From: Bacteriovoracaceae bacterium
GTDB lineage: Bacteria; Bdellovibrionota; Bacteriovoracia; Bacteriovoracales; Bacteriovoracaceae
DNA: 14,428 nucleotides
Direction of reading: 5' to 3'
Assembly (NCBI GenBank): GCA_947440875.1
Contig: CANETG010000044.1
Location: forward strand, 1-14,428
Both the position numbers and the translations under genes were made by a program. Of this stretch, positions 1 through 7,465 are shown piece by piece. The notes beneath the pieces were generated by a model, which saw only the letters and a program-made list of their open reading frames with translations, ran no database searches and had not been told where the DNA came from. How positions within the stretch are numbered: the first letter of the stretch is position 1; every line of letters starts with the position of its first letter.

Positions 1-240
1 CTGATTGTATTCTTTCTTGATGAGTCGCACGTTTAGCTTCACATCCTGCCGATAAAATTTTAATTTTCGGAGGGAGTAAGAAATCATAATCAGTTCTTTT
101 CGGCTGAAATTTTGCGATGGATTCTCCTGATAAATCCGGTGAACACCTGAGTAATCTTTTTTCTTAAACTCATCTAAGATGTCTGCGCCATAAGCAGCAC
201 GACAAAGGAGAATCAGGATGAAGAACAATTTTACAACCAT
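1..240 (-). CDS. Partial secreted protein of unknown function (N-terminal 80 residues)
   Basis: Reading from the ATG at 240 down to the window edge gives an open frame of 80 codons without a stop, so the 3' end lies outside. Residues 1-19 look like a signal peptide: M-V-V-K, a hydrophobic core (LFFILILLC), then AAYGA before the mature chain. The rest is charged and looks helical, with spacing reminiscent of TPR helix pairs (DEFKKKDYSGVHRIYQENP, then a second amphipathic stretch). The TPR reading is only a guess. The start codon lies inside the end of the upstream gene (overlap 231-240), with a weak AGG upstream, which suggests translational coupling. The product is therefore probably made together with the one-heme protein and the YceI-like protein. 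No function can be assigned. Confidence 0.7.
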   Translation of the reverse strand, partial: MVVKLFFILILLCRAAYGADILDEFKKKDYSGVHRIYQENPSQNFSRKELIMISYSLRKLKFYRQDVKLNVRLIKKEYNQ

Positions 241-1376
241 ACGTGAACCTGCACGAGATAAGACCAAAGGTCCTTACTCGCGGTGTCTGGTGAAAAAACT
301 CTGGTGTTCAGAATTTCACCGCGCAGTTCGATCCGGTTGATTGGAAAGTACTGAAGTCCGGGACCCCAGCGCACGAGATAGGGCTCCATCTGAGTGTCGT
401 CTTGGTAGTACTCAATGTTGGTAAAAAGATAAACCCCGCGCACAGGTCTTAAGTATGTTTGAAGGAGACCGTAGCGCGATGTCTTATTGAGCGAATTCAC
501 GTCTTCAGAAGATCGCGATGACTGTCCGAGTTCTGCGAGAACAGCGGAACCCTCTTTCAGATTCCAGCGTCCGTGGATGGCGTAAGACAAAAGTTTTTGA
601 ACCTCATCTTTAGCATGCATGACCGAGGCACCAATTCGGTGAATGTCTCCCACTGTTCGCTCGAACATGAAACTTCCACCTTTCTTTCTTGCCTCACTTT
701 TTTTCGCCAAATCACCGACGAATCCATGAACAAACGCCTCGTATTTTTCACCGAGGTAGTGGGCCTTGACTCCGTGGGCTTGATCTTTTTGAGTCACCTC
801 GGGTGTCGTCCGATTGACAGAAGTGTGTTCGACGACTCTTATCCCGTAAACCTTATCCATGAGTCCGGCGTAGAGACCAATTTTCGGTGTGAAGCGGAAC
901 CCGAGATAATGCTCGCGACTTTTCCACTGGTCAGTTTCTGTGGCCGAGCCCGCGGGTTTGATTGTGTATCCGTAATTGACCACTGCTAAAAACCGGTCTG
1001 ACGGAGATTTCAAAATCAGACTCGCGTCTGATTGCATGTTAATCCATTGTTTTATTTCCGAACTGCTGGAGCCGGGATTTCTCACCAGCTGAAGGCCGCG
1101 GTAATTGATCTGAGTGCGAACGTAATTCTGTTTTGGCTTCCGAAAAAGAAACCCCGAAGTGTGGGCAATCTGCTCCTCGGTCATACTTTCGGGATAGAAT
1201 GCCCCCGAGGAGATAAGTGTGGCAGAAATGGCACGACCGTAATCAGTGAGAGGACCATTCCCTGCGGGATTATAATGGCAGTTCAGGCACGAGGTGTAGC
1301 TGTGACCAATAAAATGCGGGTACGCAAGTGCTGCACTTGAAGTAATGAAAAAAATGAGGAGGAGGAAAAATCTCAT
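231..1376 (-). CDS. Secreted one-heme (CxxCH) protein, probable outer-membrane beta-barrel
   Basis: This 381-residue protein has a clear signal peptide (residues 1-18, ending ALA before Y19). Right at the mature N-terminus is a single c-type heme motif, C30-L-N-C33-H34, in the setting SYTSCLNCHYNPAGNGP. From about residue 80 onward the sequence is rich in alternating polar/hydrophobic stretches with Tyr, Arg and Gly turns (for example HYLGFRFTPKIGLYAGLMDKVYG). It ends in the strand-like VQVHVWL. This looks like a transmembrane beta-barrel carrying an N-terminal heme plug, an arrangement known in several electron-transfer outer-membrane proteins. The barrel is inferred from composition, not from a recognised Pfam family. 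The start codon shares ATGA with the stop of the YceI-like gene. The product could mediate electron transfer or redox sensing at the outer membrane. It could instead simply be a secreted cytochrome. Confidence 0.8.
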   Translation of the reverse strand: MRFFLLLIFFITSSAALAYPHFIGHSYTSCLNCHYNPAGNGPLTDYGRAISATLISSGAFYPESMTEEQIAHTSGFLFRKPKQNYVRTQINYRGLQLVRNPGSSSSEIKQWINMQSDASLILKSPSDRFLAVVNYGYTIKPAGSATETDQWKSREHYLGFRFTPKIGLYAGLMDKVYGIRVVEHTSVNRTTPEVTQKDQAHGVKAHYLGEKYEAFVHGFVGDLAKKSEARKKGGSFMFERTVGDIHRIGASVMHAKDEVQKLLSYAIHGRWNLKEGSAVLAELGQSSRSSEDVNSLNKTSRYGLLQTYLRPVRGVYLFTNIEYYQDDTQMEPYLVRWGPGLQYFPINRIELRGEILNTRVFSPDTASKDLWSYLVQVHVWL

Positions 1377-1858
1377 TTCGTCCGGAACGGAAGGGTCACT
1401 TCGACTTTGACATTATCTTCAACACCCACGCCGAGATACTCTGCTCTAGCTAATCCAAATTGAGAAGGCTTCGCTGTAAATGCAGCGACAATTTCTTCAC
1501 CCAAAACTTTGTAGGAAATAGCGACTGGTTTTTTTACACCATTGACTTCAAGGTCGGCCGTCGCTCTTCCAGCAGATGCTTTAATGTTTGTGAGAATTGC
1601 TTTATCGTGTTTGGTCGAATTGAGGTGCTTCCAAAAATGTTCATCCCGAAGATCAATGCCCGTTTTAAATGATTCGATCGTGATGGAGATTTTATCGGCG
1701 GTAAAGCTTTCACCTTGTTTGAAAAGATTTCCTTTCGGTTTCTCGCTGACTGCGGTGAAACTTCCCGCCGGTGAAAGAGTGACGAAAATGGACACTTGAG
1801 GCTTCGCATAAACAAACACTGAACTGAGGATTAGGAAGAGAGCAATAGTGAGTTTCAT
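1373..1858 (-). CDS. YceI-like periplasmic protein
   Basis: This is a 161-residue secreted protein with a signal peptide at residues 1-18 (cleavage after VYA). The mature part carries the hallmarks of the YceI lipocalin-like fold: a central block FKTGIDLRDEHFWKHL, then ADLEVNGVKKPVAISY, and the closing FGLARAEYLGVGVEDNVKVEV. YceI-family proteins bind isoprenoid or other amphiphilic lipids in the periplasm. The ligand here is unknown. It is slightly shorter than typical members (about 190 residues), mainly because the N-terminal strand region is compact. An AAAAGGGG Shine-Dalgarno-like sequence precedes the ATG. Its TGA stop overlaps the ATG of the one-heme protein (ATGA at 1373-1376), so the two are very likely translationally coupled. 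A shared envelope role is inferred from that. The 64 bp gap to the upstream arginine succinyltransferase gene shows no terminator. Confidence 0.85.
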   Translation of the reverse strand: MKLTIALFLILSSVFVYAKPQVSIFVTLSPAGSFTAVSEKPKGNLFKQGESFTADKISITIESFKTGIDLRDEHFWKHLNSTKHDKAILTNIKASAGRATADLEVNGVKKPVAISYKVLGEEIVAAFTAKPSQFGLARAEYLGVGVEDNVKVEVTLPFRTK

Positions 1859-1922
1859 GGAGGACCCCTTTTAACTTTTAAGTCCTTTCATCTTCTTAAT
1901 GTTCGCTTGGGTTCTTCAAGCC

Positions 1923-2987
1923 TTATTTTTGTCTTTTTACCGTCTTCTTTGAACTTTTCTTGGGGAGGTGGGGTTTAAATGAGACAAACCTGATTTTGTC
2001 GCCGAGTCTGAGTTTCAGTGCCGCTGCTGTGACTCCTGAGATTTTATATCCGCCGGTTTTTAGTTTCATCACACTCCCGAGGGCGCAGCGGAATGGTCCT
2101 TCGGTCCGAGAGATGATGAATTCCTCGGTCTTCATCGTTTTATCAGCAATCTCTTTGATCTCACCAATCGTACTTTCTCGAATCGCTCGGATTTCGTTGA
2201 CCTCAGCAATCAAAACCGGGCCCGGTTCAAAGATCCCCACGAGACCAGAGAATTTGAAGCCTTCTTGCTCCAAAATTCTTTTCGCGGGTTCAGTTTCCGG
2301 GTTAACCTTACCAATCACTTTTTGAGCATCCTCAGGAAGGATATTGGCCATGATCGGGTGTTTAGGAAGGAGTTCTTCGATGAAGCGCTTGTTCTTCATG
2401 TACATATTGTCTGCCGTCGTGAAGTCGATCTTAAAAAACTTTTCGCCGACAGCGTCCCAAAAAGGAGAGTGACCCTTTTCGTTCACCATACCACGCATTT
2501 CAGCGATGATTTGGTCTTCAAAAAATTTACGATTTTCTGCAATAAAAAGAAATCGCGAAAGAGAAAGAAATCTCCCGTTTTGAGAATTTCTAAACTCGGG
2601 ATGAAGAAATAACGAGCAAATTTCGGCCGGCCCGTTATGGACCGCATGAAAGTGAAGAGACGTGACGTCGTTTTTGACATTCACAATTTTCGATTCATGG
2701 TGACTATGCTCGAGTTTATAGAAGTAGTAAGGCTGAAAGCCACCGATTTTAGAAATGATCGCCGAAACACCAACGATTCGTCCGGTGAAAAGCTCTTCCA
2801 TCACAAAGAGATAATCTTCCCCGCCTGGACCTTCTTCTCGGTGAAGAAAACTTCTCTCCGAGCCACGGATGCGTCTTTTGAGGACTTCTGGGTCCTGCGG
2901 AAGAGTCGTCAGTCCGTATCCAGATTTCTCCAGGAGCTTCATGAGCCCTTCAAGATCTTTCTGGACGATCGGACGAATGATGAACAT
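1923..2987 (-). CDS. astA: Arginine N-succinyltransferase family protein
   Basis: The family catalyses succinyl-CoA + L-arginine to N2-succinylarginine, the first step of the arginine succinyltransferase catabolic pathway, in the cytoplasm. The 354-residue product (E. coli AstA has 344) shows the family blocks in order. These are MFIIRPIVQKDLEGL with KSGYGLTTLP at the N-terminus, IVGVSAIISKIGGFQPYYFY at 71-90, GPAEICSLFLHPEFR at 119-133, IIAEMRGMVNEKGHSPFWDAV at about 161-180, and a late block with HPIMANILPEDAQKVIGKV. A longer reading from 3026 exists, but it would overlap the aminotransferase by 38 nt. The ATG at 2987 has GGAG four bases upstream and starts exactly at the conserved FIIRP. 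The C-terminus is lysine-rich (KKSSKKTVKRQK), beyond the usual fold. The gene follows the aminotransferase stop by one base, so the pair is coupled. Whether arginine or ornithine is the true substrate cannot be told from the sequence. Confidence 0.88.
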   Translation of the reverse strand: MFIIRPIVQKDLEGLMKLLEKSGYGLTTLPQDPEVLKRRIRGSERSFLHREEGPGGEDYLFVMEELFTGRIVGVSAIISKIGGFQPYYFYKLEHSHHESKIVNVKNDVTSLHFHAVHNGPAEICSLFLHPEFRNSQNGRFLSLSRFLFIAENRKFFEDQIIAEMRGMVNEKGHSPFWDAVGEKFFKIDFTTADNMYMKNKRFIEELLPKHPIMANILPEDAQKVIGKVNPETEPAKRILEQEGFKFSGLVGIFEPGPVLIAEVNEIRAIRESTIGEIKEIADKTMKTEEFIISRTEGPFRCALGSVMKLKTGGYKISGVTAAALKLRLGDKIRFVSFKPHLPKKSSKKTVKRQK

Positions 2988-2988
2988 G

Positions 2989-4377
2989 TTACTCCATCGA
3001 CATGAGTGTTTTTTCGAGAATCTCACAGACTTCGTCGATGTGCTTTTCTTCGGTCACCATGACGGGGAGAAGAAACCGAACACGAGTCGTCGTTCCGCCG
3101 CCGGCCATGAAAGAGAGAACACCGTTCTCAAAGAGCTTCATGGTGAATGCTTTTGTCTTGGCTTCGTCGCCGCCGAAGACTGTCATTCCTACGATCCCTC
3201 CGATGCCGTAAGGACCTCGGAGTTTCGATTCATGTTTCTTGCTGATGGCTTCAAGGTTTTTTGTGAAACGGGCATGGAGCCTGTCGATCTTTCCGTTTTC
3301 TCCGAAGTAGCCGCCAGTGATCATCTCACTTACGACGTAGTACGCCGCTGCTATTTGGCTTGAGGCCCCTGTGAAAGTCTGGGAAATGAGTCCGGGTTTT
3401 GGTTTATGGTCGTCGGTGAAAAACGTCGCACACACTTGAGAATTTTTACCAATGGCAACGACGTCAACGTGCTTATCGAGACCGAAATACTGGAACGTAA
3501 AGAGCTGGTTGGTCCGCGCGAAGGACTGAACTTCGTCCGCGAAAACAGAAATATTATGTTCTTTGCAGACAGCAATTAAGGCTTCAAAAAATTCTTTGTT
3601 ACCAACCAATGCTCCGTTTTCACCCTGGATGAGCTCCATGCAAAAGCCAGCATGCTGACAAGGGAAACGAGTAATATATTTTTTCATCGCAGCGACAGCG
3701 CGATCGATTGAGCCCTTATGGTCGTTGGCATCGTAGAACGGAATGTAATCGACATCGAGTGTCTTCGGTAGGCCCGCTCTATAGGCCGCCTTATCAGTGA
3801 CCCACGCCATGCCTAAAGTCCGGCCTGCAAAACATTTTTCAAAGGCAAAGAATCTGGCACAAGGAAACTTTTTTTGAAGAATGAGTTTGAACGCATTCTC
3901 ATTGGCCATCGCTCCTGAAGTGGAAAGGAAAACGTTCTTCACTCCGGCGCCATTTTTACAGGCGGCCGTCGAGAAAAGTTCGAGGAGGCGAGCGGAATCT
4001 GTATTTTGCTGGAGGTGACCGTTCATGACGGTGTTTGAAATCGCACCATTAATCGTGGCGTTGATGACACCTTCATGCGAGTGACCCATGTAGTGAACGC
4101 CAATCCCTGTGATGAAATCATATTTCACTGATCCATCTGCGAGTTCGACGAGAGGACCGTTGCCGATTCCCGACCCGAGGTAATTATAAAAAAGAGCTCC
4201 GCCCCGGTATTCTCCCACGCGTTTTAAAAGTTGATCGTAGGATTCCTTCAACTCGGGATTTGGTCCCCGGATACCGGTGATATGAGATTTGTGCTCTTTC
4301 AGTGCTGCTTGAATAAGTTTCTTCGCTTCTTCGATGCGCGGATCAGAAAAAAAACCTTGGGCAATTGTCTTTGCCAT
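2989..4377 (-). CDS. Class III PLP-dependent aminotransferase (ornithine/succinylornithine-type)
   Basis: This 462-residue cytoplasmic enzyme of the class III (subgroup II) aminotransferase family transfers an amino group, usually the omega-amino group of ornithine derivatives, lysine or GABA, to 2-oxoglutarate. Visible hallmarks are the glycine-rich substrate/PLP region STSGAMANENAFKL, the PLP-N1-contacting aspartate in ADEVQSF (D281), and the Schiff-base lysine in AIGKNSQ (K311). These lie 30 residues apart, as is usual in the family. The adjacent, translationally coupled astA-family gene suggests an AstC-like role (N2-succinylornithine transaminase), but this is inference. AstB, AstD and AstE are not in the window. 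A TGGAG Shine-Dalgarno sits 6-8 nt before the ATG, and a good sigma-70-like promoter lies about 40-70 bp upstream. Alternatives are ornithine, lysine or 4-aminobutyrate aminotransferase, so I give no gene symbol. Confidence 0.88.
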   Translation of the reverse strand: MAKTIAQGFFSDPRIEEAKKLIQAALKEHKSHITGIRGPNPELKESYDQLLKRVGEYRGGALFYNYLGSGIGNGPLVELADGSVKYDFITGIGVHYMGHSHEGVINATINGAISNTVMNGHLQQNTDSARLLELFSTAACKNGAGVKNVFLSTSGAMANENAFKLILQKKFPCARFFAFEKCFAGRTLGMAWVTDKAAYRAGLPKTLDVDYIPFYDANDHKGSIDRAVAAMKKYITRFPCQHAGFCMELIQGENGALVGNKEFFEALIAVCKEHNISVFADEVQSFARTNQLFTFQYFGLDKHVDVVAIGKNSQVCATFFTDDHKPKPGLISQTFTGASSQIAAAYYVVSEMITGGYFGENGKIDRLHARFTKNLEAISKKHESKLRGPYGIGGIVGMTVFGGDEAKTKAFTMKLFENGVLSFMAGGGTTTRVRFLLPVMVTEEKHIDEVCEILEKTLMSME

Positions 4378-4416
4378 AAGTGCTCCATGAGATGTCAGTG
4401 TTAATGGATTTTCGGC

Positions 4417-4445
4417 AGTTTAAGACGATAACTTGACCTTATCAA
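4417..4445 (-). promoter_or_regulatory. Sigma-70-like promoter of the aminotransferase-astA run
   Basis: On the minus strand, TTGATA (4445-4440, 5 of 6 to the -35 consensus) is followed by a 17 nt spacer and TAAACT (4422-4417, 4 of 6 to the -10 consensus). Transcription would start near 4410, giving a leader of about 33 nt that includes the TGGAG Shine-Dalgarno before the ATG at 4377. No competing promoter of similar quality was seen in this 206 bp divergent gap. Confidence 0.6.
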
Positions 4446-4461
4446 GCGAAAGGAGCTTTGA

Positions 4462-4484
4462 CTCATTTGCTCAGTTAATGAGCA
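4462..4484. promoter_or_regulatory. Overlapping palindromes, candidate operator between divergent genes
   Basis: Two interlocking inverted repeats share the same bases. TGCTCA-N5-TGAGCA spans 4468-4484 (centre 4476), and CTCATT-N9-AATGAG spans 4462-4482 (centre 4472). They sit upstream of the -35 elements of both divergent promoters. The centre is about 62-66 bp upstream of the predicted minus-strand start, a position where activators commonly bind. No poly-T follows, so a terminator is unlikely. The regulator is unknown; it is not an obvious ArgR or CRP site. Confidence 0.4.
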
Positions 4485-4510
4485 TGCTTTTCCGTCCGTA
4501 CGTGCTTCAT

Positions 4511-4538
4511 TTTATTGTCGGTAAAAGCGAGTTATGAT
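4511..4538 (+). promoter_or_regulatory. Weak candidate promoter of the E1 gene
   Basis: TATGAT at 4533-4538 matches the -10 consensus at 5 of 6 positions. The best -35 partner is TTTATT at 4511-4516 with a 16 nt spacer, only 3 of 6. Transcription would begin near 4545, leaving a leader of roughly 40 nt with GGAG before the ATG at 4584. The weak -35 would fit dependence on an activator, perhaps at the palindromes around 4462-4484. Confidence 0.3.
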
Positions 4539-4583
4539 AACTGTTCCTCTACAATTTATCACAAGATACACGTTGGAGATCTC

Positions 4584-6626
4584 ATGAAGGTCACGAAGTT
4601 TCACGACATCAAAAAAACAGACAAAGACACACTGGGTAAATGGCTCCATCTGATGATATTAGGTCGGATGATTGACGAGCGGGCACCCAATTACTTGAAG
4701 CAAGCACTCGGTTGGTCTTACCACGCTCCCTACGCTGGGCACGACGCGATTCAGCTCGCGATTGGACAAATTTTTAACAAAGACACCGATCATCTTTTTC
4801 CTTATTACCGTGACATGCTCACAGCTCTTTCAGCGGGACTTACGACCGAAGAAATTCTTTTGAACGGAATCTCAAAGGCCACCGATCTGGCTTCCGGCGG
4901 ACGACACATGTCGAATCACTTCGCTAAACCAGCGTGGAATATTCACAACGTTTCTTCATGCACTGGTAACCACATTCTTCACGCCGTGGGTGTGGCTCGC
5001 GGAATGAAAACGTATAATCACAAAGGTGTGGCGATTTCTTCTCAGGGAGAATCTTCGGTTTCTGAAGGTTACTGTTACGAAGCGATCACTGGTGCCGACC
5101 GCGAACTTCTTCCGTGCATATTTGTTTTCCAGGATAATGGCTACGGCATTTCGGTACCGAAGTCAGACCAAACCGCCAATGAGCATGTCGCTGACAACTT
5201 TTCAGGATTTAAAAATCTCAAGATCATCAAGTGTGACGGGAAAGACGTTTTCGATTCGATGAATGCGATGATGTCCGCTAAAGAGCATGCGATGAATAAA
5301 CACGAGCCCGTGATTGTTCACGCGGTCTGCGTTCGTATCGGAAATCACTCGAACTCAGATAACCACGAGTGGTACCGTGATGAAAAAGAGCGCGCAGATG
5401 CCAAAGCTCAGGATCCTCTGCCGAAATTTAAAGACGATCTCTTGAAGGCGAAAATTTTCACCCAAAAAGAAATTGAGCAAATCGAAGCTGACGCCAAAAA
5501 AGAACTCCTCGATGCTCACGGAAAAGCCGTGAAAGCTCCGAACCCAACCCCTGAATCCATCTGGGAACACATCGTGCCTCCGGCCTATGTTCCTCAAAAA
5601 TATACTGACGGAACTCACTCGGAAGACGGTGAATCGAAGAAATTCATCGATGCCATCAACGGAACTCTAAAAGCAGAATTCCGTCACAATCCTCATACCT
5701 ATATTTGGGGACAAGATGTGGCAAATAAAGAGAAGGGCGGGATCTTCAACGTCACTAAGGGCATGCAACAGGAATTCGGAAAACACCGCGTGTTCAATGG
5801 ACCGATCGCTGAAGATTATATTCTTGGAACGGCCAACGGAATGTCGCGCTTTGATCAGGAAAAAATACACATCGTCGTGGAAGGTGCTGAGTTTGCCGAT
5901 TACTTCTGGCCCGCGATGGAGCAGATGGTGGAAACGTCCCACGATCACTGGCGCTCAAACGGTGCGTTCTCTCCGAACATGACCGTTCGTCTTGCGTCGG
6001 GCGGATACATCGGTGGTGGTCTTTACCACTCACAAAATATCGAAGGCACACTTTGCACTCTTCCTGGAATTCGTGTGGTCGTTCCCGCGTTTGCTGACGA
6101 CGCTGCCGGACTTCTTAGAACTTCCATGCGCTCAAAAGGCTGTACGGTTTATCTCGAGCCGAAAGCTCTTTATAATGCCAAGTACGCGATGACGACAATT
6201 CCAGAGGACTTTGAAGTTCCATTCGGAAAGGCCCGCCTTCGTCGCGAAGGAAAAGATCTTTCGATCATCACTTACGGAAATACTGTTCACTTCTCGCTTG
6301 AAGCGGCGGAAGCTCTCGCCAAAGAAGGATTTGAAGTGGAAGTTCTCGATCTTCGTTCACTGAATCCATTGGATCTTGATTCCATCGTGGCGACAGTTCA
6401 AAAAACTCATCGCGCTCTGGTTGTTCACGAAGATAAAGTCTTCGCTGGCTTCGGTGGTGAGATTGTCAGTCAGATCAATGAGCACGCGTTCGAGCATCTC
6501 GATGCGCCAGTTCGTCGTGTCGGATCGACTTTCACACCCGTTGGATTTAACCGGATTCTTGAACGCGCGACCCTTCCGGATGTGACGAAAATTCTGAATG
6601 CGGCCCGCGAACTTTTGAATTACTAA
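4584..6626 (+). CDS. 2-oxoacid dehydrogenase E1 component, fused alpha and beta subunits
   Basis: This 680-residue thiamine-diphosphate enzyme decarboxylates a 2-oxoacid and acylates the lipoyl group of an E2 partner. Residues about 1-300 are E1-alpha: GWSYHAPYAGHDAIQLAIG, then FPYYRDML, then the ThDP motif SSQGESSVSEG...QDNGYGIS (152-190). Residues about 350-680 are E1-beta: TYIWGQDVANKEKGGIFNVTKG, the NGPIAED block with the catalytic-type Glu410, YHSQNIEG with His482, and the C-terminal DLRSLNPLD domain. A charged linker separates the halves. Fused E1s exist in several phyla. The substrate (branched-chain oxoacids or pyruvate) is unresolved, so no symbol is given. The ThDP motif has Gln154 where the usual GDG/GEG has an acidic metal ligand. 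A TTG 69 nt upstream is in frame, but the ATG at 4584 has GGAG five bases before it and starts close to the conserved region. No E2 or E3 gene is adjacent. Confidence 0.92.
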   Translation: MKVTKFHDIKKTDKDTLGKWLHLMILGRMIDERAPNYLKQALGWSYHAPYAGHDAIQLAIGQIFNKDTDHLFPYYRDMLTALSAGLTTEEILLNGISKATDLASGGRHMSNHFAKPAWNIHNVSSCTGNHILHAVGVARGMKTYNHKGVAISSQGESSVSEGYCYEAITGADRELLPCIFVFQDNGYGISVPKSDQTANEHVADNFSGFKNLKIIKCDGKDVFDSMNAMMSAKEHAMNKHEPVIVHAVCVRIGNHSNSDNHEWYRDEKERADAKAQDPLPKFKDDLLKAKIFTQKEIEQIEADAKKELLDAHGKAVKAPNPTPESIWEHIVPPAYVPQKYTDGTHSEDGESKKFIDAINGTLKAEFRHNPHTYIWGQDVANKEKGGIFNVTKGMQQEFGKHRVFNGPIAEDYILGTANGMSRFDQEKIHIVVEGAEFADYFWPAMEQMVETSHDHWRSNGAFSPNMTVRLASGGYIGGGLYHSQNIEGTLCTLPGIRVVVPAFADDAAGLLRTSMRSKGCTVYLEPKALYNAKYAMTTIPEDFEVPFGKARLRREGKDLSIITYGNTVHFSLEAAEALAKEGFEVEVLDLRSLNPLDLDSIVATVQKTHRALVVHEDKVFAGFGGEIVSQINEHAFEHLDAPVRRVGSTFTPVGFNRILERATLPDVTKILNAARELLNY

Positions 6627-6632
6627 AAATGG

Positions 6633-6659
6633 AAAGGCTCCCGATGGGGAGCCTTTTTT
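6633..6659 (+). terminator. Rho-independent terminator after the E1 gene
   Basis: A hairpin with 10 bp arms, AAAGGCTCCC and GGGAGCCTTT, closes on a GATG loop and ends in a run of six T (6654-6659). It begins seven bases after the E1 stop codon. The opposite-strand gene ends two bases later at 6661. The reverse orientation has A-rich sequence before the stem but only a short T stretch after it, so termination of the convergent gene here would be less efficient. Confidence 0.92.
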
Positions 6660-6660
6660 C

Positions 6661-7347
6661 TTACAATTGCTTCAAAACACCAATTGCCCAAGCCTGAGAA
6701 TCACCATTCACATGGTGAAGCCCATCATTCGGAACTGAAGGAACAACGAGTGGTCTGCTATCAATAACGGAACATCTCCCGGCGAGGTGAGTTTTGAGAT
6801 TTTCATAGAACTCATCAACCACAGCGTTGGCCTTGAAGTAAATCTCACCTTCGATATGATAAGTCGGTCCGATCCAAGTGCAATTACGAGGACTGATTCC
6901 CTTGAGAAGTCTCAGAAAACTGTTCGTGCTCGTCGTAAATGAATAGCGATTAAATTCAGCCACTCTTTTTCCTGCGACCGTTTTCCAGTGGAACATATTG
7001 TCGCCGAGATTAATCACTATCTTTGATTGAGATGAGTAAAGGTTGACCACGGATGGGAAAGGGGACTTCGCCACACTTAAAAATTTCCCACCTGCCACTT
7101 CTGTGTACCCACATTCAGTCACAGAACCATTGATCCAATCTGAGGGATCAGATCCGCAGGCAGCGTAATAAGAAACTTCGTAACCACGAGACTTCATTCC
7201 TTCATAGAAAACGTTCCCGAAACGGCGCTTCGCTGAGACGGGATTCTCCTCCCGGATATGGGAGTGGGAGTCGCCGATGTAAAGAAGGTCTGAAGCATAG
7301 GAGCTCATCCCTATGATTAGTCCTAACACAATCAAAAGATTTCTCAT
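6661..7347 (-). CDS. Secreted SGNH-hydrolase-like protein
   Basis: This is a 228-residue protein with a signal peptide (residues 1-18, SYA before S19). It carries signature blocks of the SGNH/GDSL fold. Block I is IGDSHSH with nucleophile candidate Ser27. A block III-like stretch is VINLGDN at 111-117. Block V is NDGLHH with Asp208 and His211 three residues apart. This supports a serine esterase, lipase or carbohydrate/peptidoglycan O-acyl esterase acting in the periplasm or outside the cell. The exact substrate cannot be told. Block II is unclear. Several Cys (64, 79 and others) could form disulfides in an exported protein. No good Shine-Dalgarno is visible before the ATG at 7347, so expression may be weak or the start may differ slightly, although the signal peptide supports this start. 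The gene stands alone: convergent with the E1 gene, divergent from the repeat-protein genes. Confidence 0.75.
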   Translation of the reverse strand: MRNLLIVLGLIIGMSSYASDLLYIGDSHSHIREENPVSAKRRFGNVFYEGMKSRGYEVSYYAACGSDPSDWINGSVTECGYTEVAGGKFLSVAKSPFPSVVNLYSSQSKIVINLGDNMFHWKTVAGKRVAEFNRYSFTTSTNSFLRLLKGISPRNCTWIGPTYHIEGEIYFKANAVVDEFYENLKTHLAGRCSVIDSRPLVVPSVPNDGLHHVNGDSQAWAIGVLKQL

Positions 7348-7408
7348 GGTAAGCGATTACCACCTCGAGCGGGATCGTTCTATAACCCTGAAAAATCTAC
7401 ATTTCCCG

Positions 7409-7436
7409 TTGTGACTAGGCGGGGGTGGGCTATAGT
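7409..7436 (+). promoter_or_regulatory. Candidate promoter of the first seven-repeat secreted protein
   Basis: TTGTGA (7409-7414), a 16 nt G-rich spacer and TATAGT (7431-7436, 5 of 6 to consensus) lie upstream of the ATG at 7466. TATAGTCC recurs at the same distance before the paralogue at 8911, which supports the -10 assignment. The leader would be about 23 nt and contains GGGAGTT (7455-7461) as Shine-Dalgarno. Confidence 0.5.
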
Positions 7437-7465
7437 CCGGTGATTATCATCATAGGGAGTTATCC

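Noticed and set aside
573..989. Plus-strand open frame of 138 codons inside the one-heme protein gene
   Set aside because: It lies antisense to a gene with signal peptide and heme motif, has no ribosome-binding site, and its translation shows no protein-like pattern.
1900..1922. GCTTG/CAAGC inverted repeat after astA, considered as terminator
   Set aside because: The stem has five pairs and no T tract, so read-through into the YceI gene seems more likely.
2985..3026. Longer start for the AstA-family protein at 3026
   Set aside because: It overlaps the aminotransferase by 38 nt and adds 13 non-conserved residues; the ATG at 2987 has a ribosome-binding site and begins at the conserved block.
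2869..3363. Plus-strand open frame of 164 codons across astA and the aminotransferase
   Set aside because: It is antisense to two well-identified enzymes, and its composition fits the shadow of a conserved coding frame.
4515..4583. TTG start giving 23 extra residues on the E1 protein
   Set aside because: It has no Shine-Dalgarno, and the candidate -10 element lies inside it; the ATG at 4584 has GGAG at good spacing.
5355..6051. Minus-strand open frames within the E1 gene
   Set aside because: They are antisense shadows of a highly conserved enzyme, without start signals or recognisable domains.
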